Shown here one piece after another: positions 16,521 to 24,390 of a stretch of 51,720 nt of DNA. Where the stretch lies: NCBI RefSeq assembly GCF_005768555.2, contig NZ_VCHX02000144.1:72359-124078 (forward strand), written 5' to 3'. How positions within the stretch are numbered: the stretch's first letter is position 1; every line of letters begins with the position of its first letter. Source of the DNA: Streptomyces sporangiiformans. Its GTDB lineage: Bacteria; Actinomycetota; Actinomycetes; Streptomycetales; Streptomycetaceae. The translations under genes and the position numbers were made by a program. The notes under the pieces were generated by a model. The model was not told the origin of the DNA and searched no databases. It worked only from the letters and a program-made list of their open reading frames with translations.

Positions 16521-16858
16521 ACGGGATCGAGGGCGCCGGTGTCGCGACGAGGGTTGCGGCGCCGGCGCTCGCGTAGTGCGTGAACGGCGTGCGGTCTGGG
16601 GCCTGCACGGGGCGTACCCGGACAAACGAAGCGCCTCGCGTCGGCCACTGCCCGGATTCTGGACGGAGTCTTCCGCTCAGCGAACCTGGTCGCTACTGTC
16701 CCGCTACGCACACGCCCCGTGGCATCGCCGCCGCGGAGCGCAGCCGGTGCCCGCCCGGGAGTGACCCGGGACGCCAGCCGACCGGCGGCTTCTGACGCGC
16801 GTCGCCGGTGGGACAGGTGACGCATCCGCCGCAGAGGGGGCCGTCGACTCTCACCACT
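16521..16858. other. Non-coding region upstream of the IclR gene
   Basis: About 340 bases without a supported gene. It holds a short perfect inverted repeat CCCGGG-agtga-CCCGGG at 16754-16770 that could be an operator, and a GC-rich stretch around 16530-16580 with GGCGCCGG palindromes. I see no RNA gene. Confidence 0.4.
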
Positions 16859-16872
16859 AAGGAGTGGGCGTC

Positions 16873-17520
16873 GTGACCGCGGAGACCTCTCAGACGCTCG
16901 ACCGGGGACTTCGTGTCCTCAAGCTGCTCGCCGACACCGACCACGGACTGACCGTCACCGAGCTGTCCAACAAGCTCGGGGTGAACCGGACCGTCGTGTA
17001 CCGCCTGCTCGCCACCTTGGAGCAGCACGCCCTCGTACGCCGTGACGTGGGCGGCCGTGCCCGGGTCGGGCTCGGGGTGCTGCGGCTCGGCAGGCAGGTG
17101 CATCCGCTGGTACGTGAGGCCGCGTTGCCCGCGTTGCGGTCGCTGGCCGAGGACATCGGGGCGACGGCCCATCTCACCCTCGTCGACGGGACGGAAGCGC
17201 TGGCCGTCGCCGTGGTCGAACCCACGTGGACCGATTACCACGTGGCGTACCGCACCGGGTTCCGGCATCCGCTGGACCGGGGTGCCGCGGGCCGGGCGAT
17301 CCTTGCCGCGCGGGCCGCGACCGGGTCCGTGGAGGATCCCGGATACACGCTCACGCACGGCGAGCTGGAGGCCGGCGCCAGCGGGGCGGCCGCGCCGCTC
17401 CTCGGGGTGACCGGGGTGGAGGGGAGCGTGGGTGTGGTCATGCTCGCGGATTCCGTCCCGGAGCGGGTGGGGCCGCGGGTGGTGGACGCGGCGAAGGAGG
17501 TTGCGGAGGCGTTGCGTTGA
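16873..17520 (+). CDS. IclR-family transcriptional regulator
   Basis: 215 residues. The N-terminal winged helix (TLDRGLRVLKLLADTDHGLT, then VTELSNKLGVNRTVVYRLLA) is typical of IclR. The C-terminal effector domain contains GATAHLTLVDGTEALAVAVV and HPLDRGAAGRAIL. GTG 16873 is eight bases after a perfect AAGGAG; the earlier in-frame GTG at 16864 overlaps that site and is rejected. It lies 2.2 kb from hppD, and I recall IclR and Lrp regulators being linked to hppD in Streptomyces, so tyrosine catabolism is one possible target. Three TGA codons at a 13-bp period cover its end. Confidence 0.88.
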   Translation: MTAETSQTLDRGLRVLKLLADTDHGLTVTELSNKLGVNRTVVYRLLATLEQHALVRRDVGGRARVGLGVLRLGRQVHPLVREAALPALRSLAEDIGATAHLTLVDGTEALAVAVVEPTWTDYHVAYRTGFRHPLDRGAAGRAILAARAATGSVEDPGYTLTHGELEAGASGAAAPLLGVTGVEGSVGVVMLADSVPERVGPRVVDAAKEVAEALR

Positions 17521-17556
17521 CGTCTTGTATTGACGCCTTGCGCTGACTGCGGGCCG
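17518..17556 (+). repeat. 13-bp imperfect tandem repeat at the IclR stop codon
   Basis: TGACGTCTTGTAT is followed by TGACGCCTTGCGC and the more divergent TGACTGCGGGCCG. The three TGA triplets at 17518, 17531 and 17544 lie in three different frames; the first is the stop codon. Confidence 0.7.
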
Positions 17557-17612
17557 TGTGGGGCTGGTCGCGCCCGCGCGGCGGAGCCGCAAGCCGCATA
17601 TGTGACAGTCCC

Positions 17613-17630
17613 GCGCCCCTGACGGGGCGC
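17613..17630. terminator. GC-rich hairpin, part of a common Streptomyces intergenic element
   Basis: Perfect 7-bp stem GCGCCCC/GGGGCGC with TGAC loop. The surrounding stretch (GTCCCGCGCCCCTGACGGGG) resembles a sequence often found between Streptomyces genes. It lies between two genes transcribed in the same direction and probably terminates the IclR transcript. Confidence 0.65.
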
Positions 17631-17675
17631 AGGCCAGGGCGCGGCCGGAAGTCGTCGTCGCGTTAGATTGATTTC

Positions 17676-18467
17676 GTGCTCTTTCGTTTCTCGCGTTCAC
17701 AGGCCCTTGCCGTGCGTGCTCTGCCTGTCGTGGCTCTGCTGGCCACGGCGGTGTTCGCGCCGCTGCCGTTCTCGGTGGCGCAGCCCGGGATGACGGCGAA
17801 CGTCCTGGGGGAGAACAAGGGGGATCCGGTCATCACGATCTCCGGCGCGGCCACCCGGGAGACGACGGGACAGCTGCGGATGACCACCATCGAGGCGACC
17901 GGCCCGGACGCGGACGTGAGGCTGACCGACGTGATCGACGGCTGGTTCGACACCGACCGGGCCGTGATGCCGCGCGACTCGGTCTACCCGACCGGCGACA
18001 ACGTCAAGGAGATCGAGGAGCACAACGCCGAGGAGATGCGGAAGTCCCAGAACACGGCCACGGAGGCCGCTCTGAACTACCTCGGCAAGGACTCAGGCGA
18101 CATCAAGGTGACCTTGAAGCTCGCCGATGTCGGCGGCCCCAGCGCCGGGCTTCTCTTCTCGCTCGGCATCGTCGACAAACTGAACGGCGACGGCAGCGGC
18201 GGCAACCTGACCGGCGGCCGCACCATCGCGGGCACCGGCACCATCGACGCCGACGGCACGGTGGGCCCGGTCGGTGGTGTCGCCCTCAAGACCCAGGCCG
18301 CCAAGCGCGACGGCGCCACCGTCTTCCTCGTACCGAAGGCCGAGTGCTCGGACGCGAAGTCGGAGCTGCCGAAGGGGCTGCGGCTGATTCCGGTGACGAC
18401 GTTGAAGGCGACAGTCGACTCCCTCCGGGCGCTGGAGAAGGGCACCGGCTCCGTCCCCAGTTGCTGA
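17676..18467 (+). CDS. Membrane-anchored or secreted Lon-type (S16) serine protease without a PDZ domain
   Basis: 263 residues. One N-terminal hydrophobic segment (about residues 12-35) is a signal peptide or anchor. The C-terminal half is the Lon proteolytic domain: the Ser nucleophile is S156 in GGPSAGLLFSLG and the Lys partner is K205 in GGVALKTQAAKRDGA, 49 residues apart. Related YlbL/SdrC-type proteins carry a PDZ domain before the protease part; here that region (residues 40-120) is short and I see no PDZ motif. GTG 17676 is the start used. It converges on the Lrp gene. Its stop lies in a 17-bp duplication. Confidence 0.85.
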   Translation: MLFRFSRSQALAVRALPVVALLATAVFAPLPFSVAQPGMTANVLGENKGDPVITISGAATRETTGQLRMTTIEATGPDADVRLTDVIDGWFDTDRAVMPRDSVYPTGDNVKEIEEHNAEEMRKSQNTATEAALNYLGKDSGDIKVTLKLADVGGPSAGLLFSLGIVDKLNGDGSGGNLTGGRTIAGTGTIDADGTVGPVGGVALKTQAAKRDGATVFLVPKAECSDAKSELPKGLRLIPVTTLKATVDSLRALEKGTGSVPSC

Positions 18468-18488
18468 CCCACCCCAGCTGCTGACCCC
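18455..18488 (+). repeat. 17-bp tandem duplication spanning the Lon-type protease stop codon
   Basis: CCCCAGTTGCTGACCCA is followed directly by CCCCAGCTGCTGACCCC, 15 of 17 identical. The stop codon is in the first unit; the second TGA is in another frame. Confidence 0.85.
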
Positions 18489-18516
18489 CTGCACGGCGGC
18501 CCGACGGGCACTCCCG

Positions 18517-18993
18517 TCAGTCGTTGTCGTCCTCCGCCGCCTGCCGCACCAGCGGGATGATCCGCAGCGGGACGGGGTTCTCCATGACGATCGCCGTGGA
18601 CGCCCGGACAATGCCCTCGAAACCGACGACCAGGTCGATCACCCGCTGGAGATCGGCGTTGGAGCGGGCGACGAGACGGCACATCATGTCGCCGCTGCCG
18701 GTCGTGGTGTGCAGTTCGAGCACCTCGGGGACGGTCGCCAGGTGCGTGCGCACGTCCGAGCCCTGCCCCTGCCGGATCTGGAGGGTCGCGAACGCCGTGA
18801 CGGGGTACCCGAGCGCCGCGGGGTCCACCTGGGGACCGAATCCGCGGATGACGCCGTTCGACTGAAGGCGGTCGAGCCGGGCCTGGACTGTCCCGCGCGC
18901 GACGCCGAGCCGCCGGGACGCCTCCAGCACGCCGATCCGAGGCTCCTCGGCGAGCAGCACGATGAGCCGGCCATCCAGATGATCGATCGCCAT
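18517..18993 (-). CDS. Lrp/AsnC-family transcriptional regulator
   Basis: 158 residues. The N-terminal helix-turn-helix (LDGRLIVLLAEEPRIGVLEA, then SRRLGVARGTVQARLDRLQ) and the RAM effector domain (PEVLELHTTTGSGDMMCRLV) are complete. I chose the ATG at 18993 because GGAGG lies six bases before it; the frame also has an ATG seven codons upstream without a ribosome site. It is divergent from hppD with a palindromic intergenic region, so it very likely controls hppD and itself in response to an amino acid or aromatic keto acid. A small GACGGG/CCCGTC hairpin at 18503-18518 covers its 3' end. Confidence 0.9.
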   Translation of the reverse strand: MAIDHLDGRLIVLLAEEPRIGVLEASRRLGVARGTVQARLDRLQSNGVIRGFGPQVDPAALGYPVTAFATLQIRQGQGSDVRTHLATVPEVLELHTTTGSGDMMCRLVARSNADLQRVIDLVVGFEGIVRASTAIVMENPVPLRIIPLVRQAAEDDND

Positions 18994-19045
18994 GCGGACC
19001 TCCGAGATGGTCATCCTGTACAGAAAGCCCGATCGTACGCGTCAC

Positions 19046-19070
19046 TCACTGAGCACATTGTTCAGTGAAC
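19046..19070. promoter_or_regulatory. Palindromic operator in the lrp-hppD intergenic region
   Basis: TCACTGA (19046-19052) and TCAGTGA (19062-19068) form a perfect inverted repeat with a 9-bp spacer. The right half is itself the palindrome GTTCA-G-TGAAC (19060-19070). The site lies between the divergent regulator and hppD starts, where an Lrp-type dimer would bind. Confidence 0.6.
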
Positions 19071-19115
19071 ACGCGAACTGTTGCGCATCTTGCGGAACGG
19101 AGGGAGCCTGCCGCC

Positions 19116-20261
19116 ATGACTGAGACCATCCATCACACCCCTGAAACCGTGCGCGAGGCAGACCCCTTCCCGGTCAAGGGAATGGACGCGGTCGTCTTCG
19201 CCGTGGGCAACGCCAAGCAGGCGGCGCACTACTACTCCACCGCCTTCGGCATGCGCCTCGTCGCCTACTCCGGGCCGGAGACCGGCAGCCGCGAGACGGC
19301 CTCGTACGTCCTCGAGAACGGCTCGGCGCGCTTCGTCCTCACCTCCGTCATCAAGGCCGCCACGACCTGGGGCCACTTCCTCGCCGAGCATGTGGCCGAG
19401 CACGGTGACGGCGTCGTCGACCTCGCCATCGAGGTCCCCGACGCACGCGCCGCGTACGCGTACGCGATCGAGCACGGCGCGCGCTCGGTCGCCGAGCCGT
19501 ACGAGACGAAGGACGAGCACGGCACGGTGGTCCTCGCCGCGATCGCCACGTACGGCCAGACCCGGCACACCCTCGTCGAGCGGAGGGGTTACGACGGCCC
19601 GTACCTGCCCGGCTACGTGGCCGCCGACCCGATCGTCGAGCCGCCCGCCCGCCGCACCTTCCAGGCCATCGACCACTGCGTCGGCAACGTCGAGCTCGGC
19701 CGGATGAACGAGTGGGTCGGCTTCTACAACAAGGTCATGGGCTTCACGAACATGAAGGAGTTCGTGGGCGACGACATCGCGACGGAGTACAGCGCGCTGA
19801 TGTCGAAGGTCGTCGCGGACGGGACCCTGAAGGTCAAGTTCCCGATCAACGAGCCCGCCATCGCCAAGAAGAAGTCCCAGATCGACGAGTACCTGGAGTT
19901 CTACGGCGGCGCCGGCGTCCAGCACATCGCCCTCAACACGAACGACATCGTCGAGACCGTACGCATCATGCGCGCGGCCGGAGTCCGGTTCCTGGACACG
20001 CCCGACTCGTACTACGACACGCTGGGGGAGTGGGTCGGCGACACCCGTGTGCCCCTCGAGACCCTGCGTGAGCTGAAGATCCTCGCCGACCGCGACGAGG
20101 ACGGCTATCTGCTGCAGATCTTCACCAAGCCGGTCCAGGACCGTCCGACGGTGTTCTTCGAGATCATCGAACGTCATGGCTCGATGGGCTTCGGCAAGGG
20201 CAACTTCAAGGCGCTGTTCGAGGCGATCGAGCGGGAGCAGGAGAAGCGGGGGAATCTGTAG
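19116..20261 (+). CDS. hppD: 4-hydroxyphenylpyruvate dioxygenase
   Basis: Converts 4-hydroxyphenylpyruvate to homogentisate in tyrosine catabolism, cytoplasmic non-heme iron enzyme. 381 residues, the family length. The iron ligands are H187 (in IDHCVGN), H270 (in QHIALNT) and E349 (in FFEIIERHG), the same numbers as I recall for the S. avermitilis enzyme. Two glyoxalase-fold halves are present, and the C-terminal helix GFGKGNFKALFEAIEREQ closes the active site. The ATG at 19116 has GGAGGGAG upstream. It is divergent from the Lrp regulator and convergent with the TPR protein gene. Homogentisate can be oxidised to melanin-like pigment. Confidence 0.97.
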   Translation: MTETIHHTPETVREADPFPVKGMDAVVFAVGNAKQAAHYYSTAFGMRLVAYSGPETGSRETASYVLENGSARFVLTSVIKAATTWGHFLAEHVAEHGDGVVDLAIEVPDARAAYAYAIEHGARSVAEPYETKDEHGTVVLAAIATYGQTRHTLVERRGYDGPYLPGYVAADPIVEPPARRTFQAIDHCVGNVELGRMNEWVGFYNKVMGFTNMKEFVGDDIATEYSALMSKVVADGTLKVKFPINEPAIAKKKSQIDEYLEFYGGAGVQHIALNTNDIVETVRIMRAAGVRFLDTPDSYYDTLGEWVGDTRVPLETLRELKILADRDEDGYLLQIFTKPVQDRPTVFFEIIERHGSMGFGKGNFKALFEAIEREQEKRGNL

Positions 20262-20270
20262 GACCGCCCC

Positions 20271-20314
20271 GGCACCGCCCAGGTCCGCGGCACCGCGGCA
20301 CCGCCCAGGTCCGC
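20271..20314. repeat. 18-bp direct repeat between hppD and the TPR gene
   Basis: GGCACCGCCCAGGTCCGC occurs at 20271-20288 and 20297-20314. The second copy leads into the terminator stem. Confidence 0.8.
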
Positions 20315-20348
20315 AGGACGCGGGTTACCCGTAGACGTCCTGCGGACC
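20308..20348. terminator. Bidirectional hairpin terminator with the TPR stop codon in its loop
   Basis: A perfect 13-bp stem (GGTCCGCAGGACG with CGTCCTGCGGACC) encloses an inner 5-bp stem CGGGT/ACCCG. It serves the convergent hppD and TPR genes; the stop codon of the TPR gene (20325-20327) is inside the hairpin. Confidence 0.85.
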
Positions 20349-22136
20349 CCCCGCAGACGGCTCTCCCATCGCCTGAAGCGCCTTCTTCGCCGCCGGGGCC
20401 AGAAGCGGCGAGAAGTGCGGGTTGATGCGGAGGGACTTGGCGAGGTGGCTGCGGGCCGCGTAGTTCTGGCGCAGTGCGCGTTCGATGACGCCCCGGTGAT
20501 ACGTGTGAAGAGCCACGCGCATGCCGCCTCCGTCGTGCTCGGCCGTCGCCTTCGACGCGAAGCTGATCGCCTCGTCGTTCCTGCCGGAACGGTGCAGCGC
20601 CCAGCCCAGGGCGTCGGCCACCTGGGCGGAGGGGTGGCGTTCCCACTCGGCGCGTAGGAGACGGAGGGCGGAGGCGGGGGCGCCGTGGTCCGCCTCCAAG
20701 CGGCCGAGGACCAGGTTGTGGTTGATGCCGCCCGCGGCTGCCTTGCGCACCTGGACACGGATCGCGTTGTACTGGGTGCGGGCGGCATTGTCCAGCCCCA
20801 GCGACTCGTACAACTCGCCCAGTTCCAGCGCGTATTGGGGAAGCGGCCGTTTCGTGAGCGCCGTCCGGTAGGCGCGCAGGGCCTCCGAGGTCCGGCCCAG
20901 GGCCGCCAGCGCCCGGCCCCGCCCGGCGAGTGCGGCGTGCTCGCCGGGGGCGGCCCGCAGCGCCGCCTCGTAGTAGCGGAGCGACGTCGCCGCCTCGCCG
21001 CGCTCCCAGGCGAGCTCCCCGCCCCGTAGGAGAACGGCCGCCTCCTCCGCGGGCGTGGCGGCGAGGGCCACCGCGTCGGAGAGCGCGGCGGCGGCGTCCT
21101 CGGGCCGGCCGCTGTCCCGGTACACCAGCCCGGTCTGCGCAAACACCTCCGCCCCGGAGCGCAGGCCGGTCAGCTTGCGCAGCGCCCGCTGTGCGGACGA
21201 GTGGTCACCGAGACCTCGGTACGCGTCGATGAGCAGCGGATACGTCGTCCACCGCTTCGGTGAGGCCGCCACCGCCGCCTCGCCCCACTTCCGCGCCGCC
21301 CGGAAATCGTGCCGCGCCTCGGCGAGCGCGGCCAGCCCGTGGAACGCCTCGACGTTTCCCTTCGGCTTCGCCTTCAACGACGTACGCAACGCCTTCTCGG
21401 CCATGGGGAAGTACGTCGCCTCGTCGGCCCGCTCACCTCGCTCGACATACGCCGACCCGAGTACCGCCCACGCCCGCACATCGTCCGGATGGGCCCGCAG
21501 ATGCGCCTCGCGGTCGGTGATCACCGCCGCCAGATCGCGCAGACGCACGGTGGTGGGCGCCCCGGCGGCCTTCACCGCCGCCGTCGCCCGCGCTTCCGTG
21601 GCGCGCGCGGCCGGCGACTCGTCCGGCTCCCGCAGGGTCGCCGTGCACACACCGCCGACCACGGCACAGAGCACGACGGAGGCGATCACCCCGCGCTTGG
21701 CGCCCCCGCGGCGTGTCGACGCAGGCTGCGGCCAAGGCCGGGGCTGAGAGGCGGGCCTTGGATCGGGCCGCGCTTCGGGCTTGGGCACAGGCCGTGCGTC
21801 GGGCTTGGACTCGGGCACAGGCTGTGCGTCGGGCTTGGACTCGGGCATGGGCTGTGCGTCGGGCTTGGACTCGGGCATGGGCTGTGCGTCGGGCTTGGAC
21901 TCGGGCACGGGCACGGGCTGTCCGTGGGACTTGGACTCGGGCTGCGCTTCGGGCTCGGACTCGGGCTGAGGCACGCCCTTGGACTCGGGCTGAGGCGCGC
22001 CCTTGGACTCGGGCTGCTCGGACTCGGGCTGCTCAGACTTGGGCTGAGATGCGGGCTGAGTCGCCGACTGAGGCACGATGTGAGGCTCTGGCCGCGGGCC
22101 AGGCGCGCCGGGAAGGGGCAGCTGTTCGATCTCCAT
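20325..22136 (-). CDS. TPR-repeat membrane protein with Pro/Glu/Ser repeat N-terminus
   Basis: 603 residues. Residues 1-140 are a Pro-rich, charged low-complexity region with 10-residue PESKPDAQPM-type repeats. One membrane segment follows at 149-168 (VIASVVLCAVVGGVCTATL). The remainder is a string of tetratricopeptide repeats, for example DDVRAWAVLGSAYVERG, GRPEDAAAALSDAVALA and AALAGRGRALAALGRTSEAL. The topology suggests the repeat-rich tail inside and the TPR domain outside, or the reverse if the segment is cleaved. TPR domains mediate protein contacts; no specific function can be given. It is divergent from the FAD oxidase gene. Confidence 0.8.
   Translation of the reverse strand: MEIEQLPLPGAPGPRPEPHIVPQSATQPASQPKSEQPESEQPESKGAPQPESKGVPQPESEPEAQPESKSHGQPVPVPESKPDAQPMPESKPDAQPMPESKPDAQPVPESKPDARPVPKPEARPDPRPASQPRPWPQPASTRRGGAKRGVIASVVLCAVVGGVCTATLREPDESPAARATEARATAAVKAAGAPTTVRLRDLAAVITDREAHLRAHPDDVRAWAVLGSAYVERGERADEATYFPMAEKALRTSLKAKPKGNVEAFHGLAALAEARHDFRAARKWGEAAVAASPKRWTTYPLLIDAYRGLGDHSSAQRALRKLTGLRSGAEVFAQTGLVYRDSGRPEDAAAALSDAVALAATPAEEAAVLLRGGELAWERGEAATSLRYYEAALRAAPGEHAALAGRGRALAALGRTSEALRAYRTALTKRPLPQYALELGELYESLGLDNAARTQYNAIRVQVRKAAAGGINHNLVLGRLEADHGAPASALRLLRAEWERHPSAQVADALGWALHRSGRNDEAISFASKATAEHDGGGMRVALHTYHRGVIERALRQNYAARSHLAKSLRINPHFSPLLAPAAKKALQAMGEPSAGGPQDVYG
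21801..21910 (-). repeat. 30-bp coding tandem repeat (PESKPDAQPM)
   Basis: Units of 30 bp begin at 21801, 21831 and 21861, with a partial unit at 21891 and a degenerate one before 21801. Each encodes a 10-residue PESKPDAQP(M/V) unit on the reverse strand. The copies are nearly identical. Confidence 0.95.
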
Positions 22137-22244
22137 GGTGCTTACTGTGCGTCAATATGAAAAGCTGATCGGGTCACCACCTCGACACACGAAGGAGTCG
22201 CGGGCGGGGTTCACACCGATGGCCCCGGGTGCGACGCTGTGATC

Positions 22245-23654
22245 ATGAGCCGTATCGAAGCCCGACCCGACGAAGACACGGCAGTCCCGGGCAGTCTCCT
22301 GGACCGGCTCCGCGCGGGCCTGCCGGCCGAGGCGGTCCTCACCGACCCGGACATCACGGCCTCCTACGCCAACGACATGGCCAGCTTCTGCGAGGCCGGT
22401 GTCCCCGCCGTGGTCGTGCTGCCGCGGACCGTCGAAGAGGTCCAGCACATCATGCGCACCGCCACCGAGCTGCGCGTCCCCGTCGTCCCGCAGGGCGCCC
22501 GCACCGGCCTGTCCGGCGGCGCCAACGCCTCCGACGGCTGCATCGTGCTGTCCCTCGTCAAGATGGACCGGATCCTCGAGATCAGCCCCGTCGACCGGAT
22601 CGCCGTCGTCGAGCCCGGCGTCATCAACGCCACGCTGTCCCGCGCCGTGGGCGAACACGGCCTCGCCTACCCGCCGGACCCCTCCAGCTGGGAGATGTGC
22701 ACGATCGGCGGCAACATCGGCACGGCCTCCGGCGGCCTGTGCTGCGTGAAGTACGGGGTCACGGCCGAGTACGTCCTCGGCCTGGACGTCGTCCTCGCCG
22801 ACGGCCGCCTCATGCACACCGGCCGTCGCACGGCCAAAGGCGTCGCCGGGTACGACCTGACGCGCCTCTTCGTCGGCTCCGAGGGCTCGCTGGGCATCGT
22901 CGTACGGGCCGTCCTGGCGCTCAAACCCCAGCCGCCCCAGCAACTGGTGCTGGCCGCCGAGTTCGCTTCCGCGTCCGCCGCCTGTGACGCCGTATGCCGG
23001 ATCATGGAGGGCGGCCATGTGCCGTCCCTGCTCGAGCTGATGGACCGTACGACGGTGAAGGCCGTCAACGACCTGGCGCACATGGGCCTGCCGGAGACCA
23101 CGGAGGCCCTGCTGCTCGCCGCCTTCGACACCGCGGACCCCGCCGCCGACCTCGCCGCGCTCGGCGCGCTGTGCGAGGCCGCGGGCGCCACGCAGGTCGT
23201 CCCGGCCGAGGACGTGGCCGAGTCCGAACTCCTTCTCCAGGCGCGGCGGTTGTCGCTCAGCGCGCTCGAAGCGGTCAAGGGCACGACGATGATCGACGAC
23301 GTGTGCGTACCGCGCTCCAAACTCGGCGACCTGCTCGAAGGGGTCGAGCGCATCGCGCAGAAGTACGGCCTGACCATCGGCGTCTGCGCGCACGCGGGCG
23401 ACGGCAACACCCACCCGACCGTCTGCTTCGACGCGAGCGACGCCGACGAGTCCCGGCGGGCCCGCGAGTCCTTCGACGAGATCATGGCCCTCGGCCTGGA
23501 GCTCGGCGGCACGATCACCGGCGAACACGGCGTGGGCATCCTGAAGAAGGAGTGGCTGGCGCGCGAGATCGGCCCGGTGGGCATGGAGATGCAGCGCGCG
23601 ATCAAGGCGGCCTTCGACCCGCTGGGCATCCTCAACCCCGGCAAGCTGTTCTGA
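22245..23654 (+). CDS. FAD-linked oxidase, GlcD / D-2-hydroxyacid dehydrogenase type
   Basis: 469-residue FAD enzyme of the glycolate oxidase GlcD and D-lactate dehydrogenase family, which oxidises 2-hydroxy acids to 2-keto acids. The FAD-binding half has VPVVPQGARTGLSGGAN and CTIGGNIGTASGG; the C-terminal half has VCAHAGDGNTHP and GGTITGEHGVGILK. It ends in the usual LNPGKLF. I chose ATG 22245; an in-frame GTG two codons upstream is equally possible. It stands alone, without GlcE or GlcF partners, so it probably works as a single-subunit dehydrogenase on an unknown acid. It converges on the SsgG-like gene. Confidence 0.9.
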   Translation: MSRIEARPDEDTAVPGSLLDRLRAGLPAEAVLTDPDITASYANDMASFCEAGVPAVVVLPRTVEEVQHIMRTATELRVPVVPQGARTGLSGGANASDGCIVLSLVKMDRILEISPVDRIAVVEPGVINATLSRAVGEHGLAYPPDPSSWEMCTIGGNIGTASGGLCCVKYGVTAEYVLGLDVVLADGRLMHTGRRTAKGVAGYDLTRLFVGSEGSLGIVVRAVLALKPQPPQQLVLAAEFASASAACDAVCRIMEGGHVPSLLELMDRTTVKAVNDLAHMGLPETTEALLLAAFDTADPAADLAALGALCEAAGATQVVPAEDVAESELLLQARRLSLSALEAVKGTTMIDDVCVPRSKLGDLLEGVERIAQKYGLTIGVCAHAGDGNTHPTVCFDASDADESRRARESFDEIMALGLELGGTITGEHGVGILKKEWLAREIGPVGMEMQRAIKAAFDPLGILNPGKLF

Positions 23655-23686
23655 CCCGGCTCTCGAGACGCCCGCGCTCACTCACC

Positions 23687-23716
23687 GTCCTTCATCGTCC
23701 TTCACCGTCCTTCGAC
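23687..23716. repeat. 10-bp tandem repeat spanning the ssgG-like stop codon
   Basis: GTCCTTCATC, GTCCTTCACC and GTCCTTCGAC follow one another. On the reverse strand the first unit carries the stop codon of the SsgG-like gene and the second a TGA in another frame. Confidence 0.85.
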
Positions 23717-24180
23717 GAGGGCAGCAGTGCGGTGAGGCCGTCCTCGACGCACAGCTGTTCGGTCTCCGAGCCCGGCGGGACCGCCCGCAAGGTGCGCTCC
23801 AGCCAGAGGGAGACCTGCGCGGCCGATGCCGCGACCAGGGCGTCCCCGTCGGGTGAACGCAGCGCCATCAGGACGACGGCGCGGCCGCCCGCCTTCGTCG
23901 GCCACACCCGCACGTCACCGTGCCCGCACGGCCGGAACACCCCCTCGACGAGGAGTTCGCGCGCGCACGTCCACCGCACGGGGTGGTCGGAGCCGATGTG
24001 GAAGGTGATGTGGGCGGCGTACGGATCGTCGGTGCGATAGCTGAGCCGCGCCGGGACGGGGACGCTGCGCTCGGGCGAGAGGACGAGTCGGATCTCGATC
24101 TCGCGTTCCACCACGGCGGGGGTGGGGGTGGGGGCGTGGTGTGCGGGGATGTGCGTGTGGGGGTGCCGGGACCTGTGCAT
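23692..24180 (-). CDS. ssgG: SsgA-like sporulation and cell-division protein (SsgG-like)
   Basis: 162 residues. From residue 27 the sequence follows the SsgA-like family: VPARLSYRTDDPYAAHITFH, then WTCARELLVEGVF, and RAVVLMALRSPDGDALVAA. These proteins exist only in morphologically complex actinomycetes and guide septum placement during sporulation. A His-rich 25-residue N-terminus is unusual for the family. The ATG at 24180 is preceded by GGAAAGG. I assign SsgG from its position next to an FAD oxidase and hppD, as I recall for S. coelicolor, rather than from a specific motif. It diverges from the RDD protein gene. Confidence 0.8.
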   Translation of the reverse strand: MHRSRHPHTHIPAHHAPTPTPAVVEREIEIRLVLSPERSVPVPARLSYRTDDPYAAHITFHIGSDHPVRWTCARELLVEGVFRPCGHGDVRVWPTKAGGRAVVLMALRSPDGDALVAASAAQVSLWLERTLRAVPPGSETEQLCVEDGLTALLPSSKDGEGR

Positions 24181-24390
24181 GGTGTGCCTTTCCGCTCGTT
24201 CGGGGACCTGTGGGGCAGTCCTGTACGAGGGGAGAGGGCGCGGGGCTCGAAGCATTACGCGGGTTCGTGGAATTTCTGGCAGAACCTTGCTCGAAGGGGG
24301 TAGGTACGGCGGGAGACGTCATGGCCCGCGCGCGGGTCTGATAGATGTGGATGCCCAACACGACCCCCGAGCAGATACGGGACGACGGAC

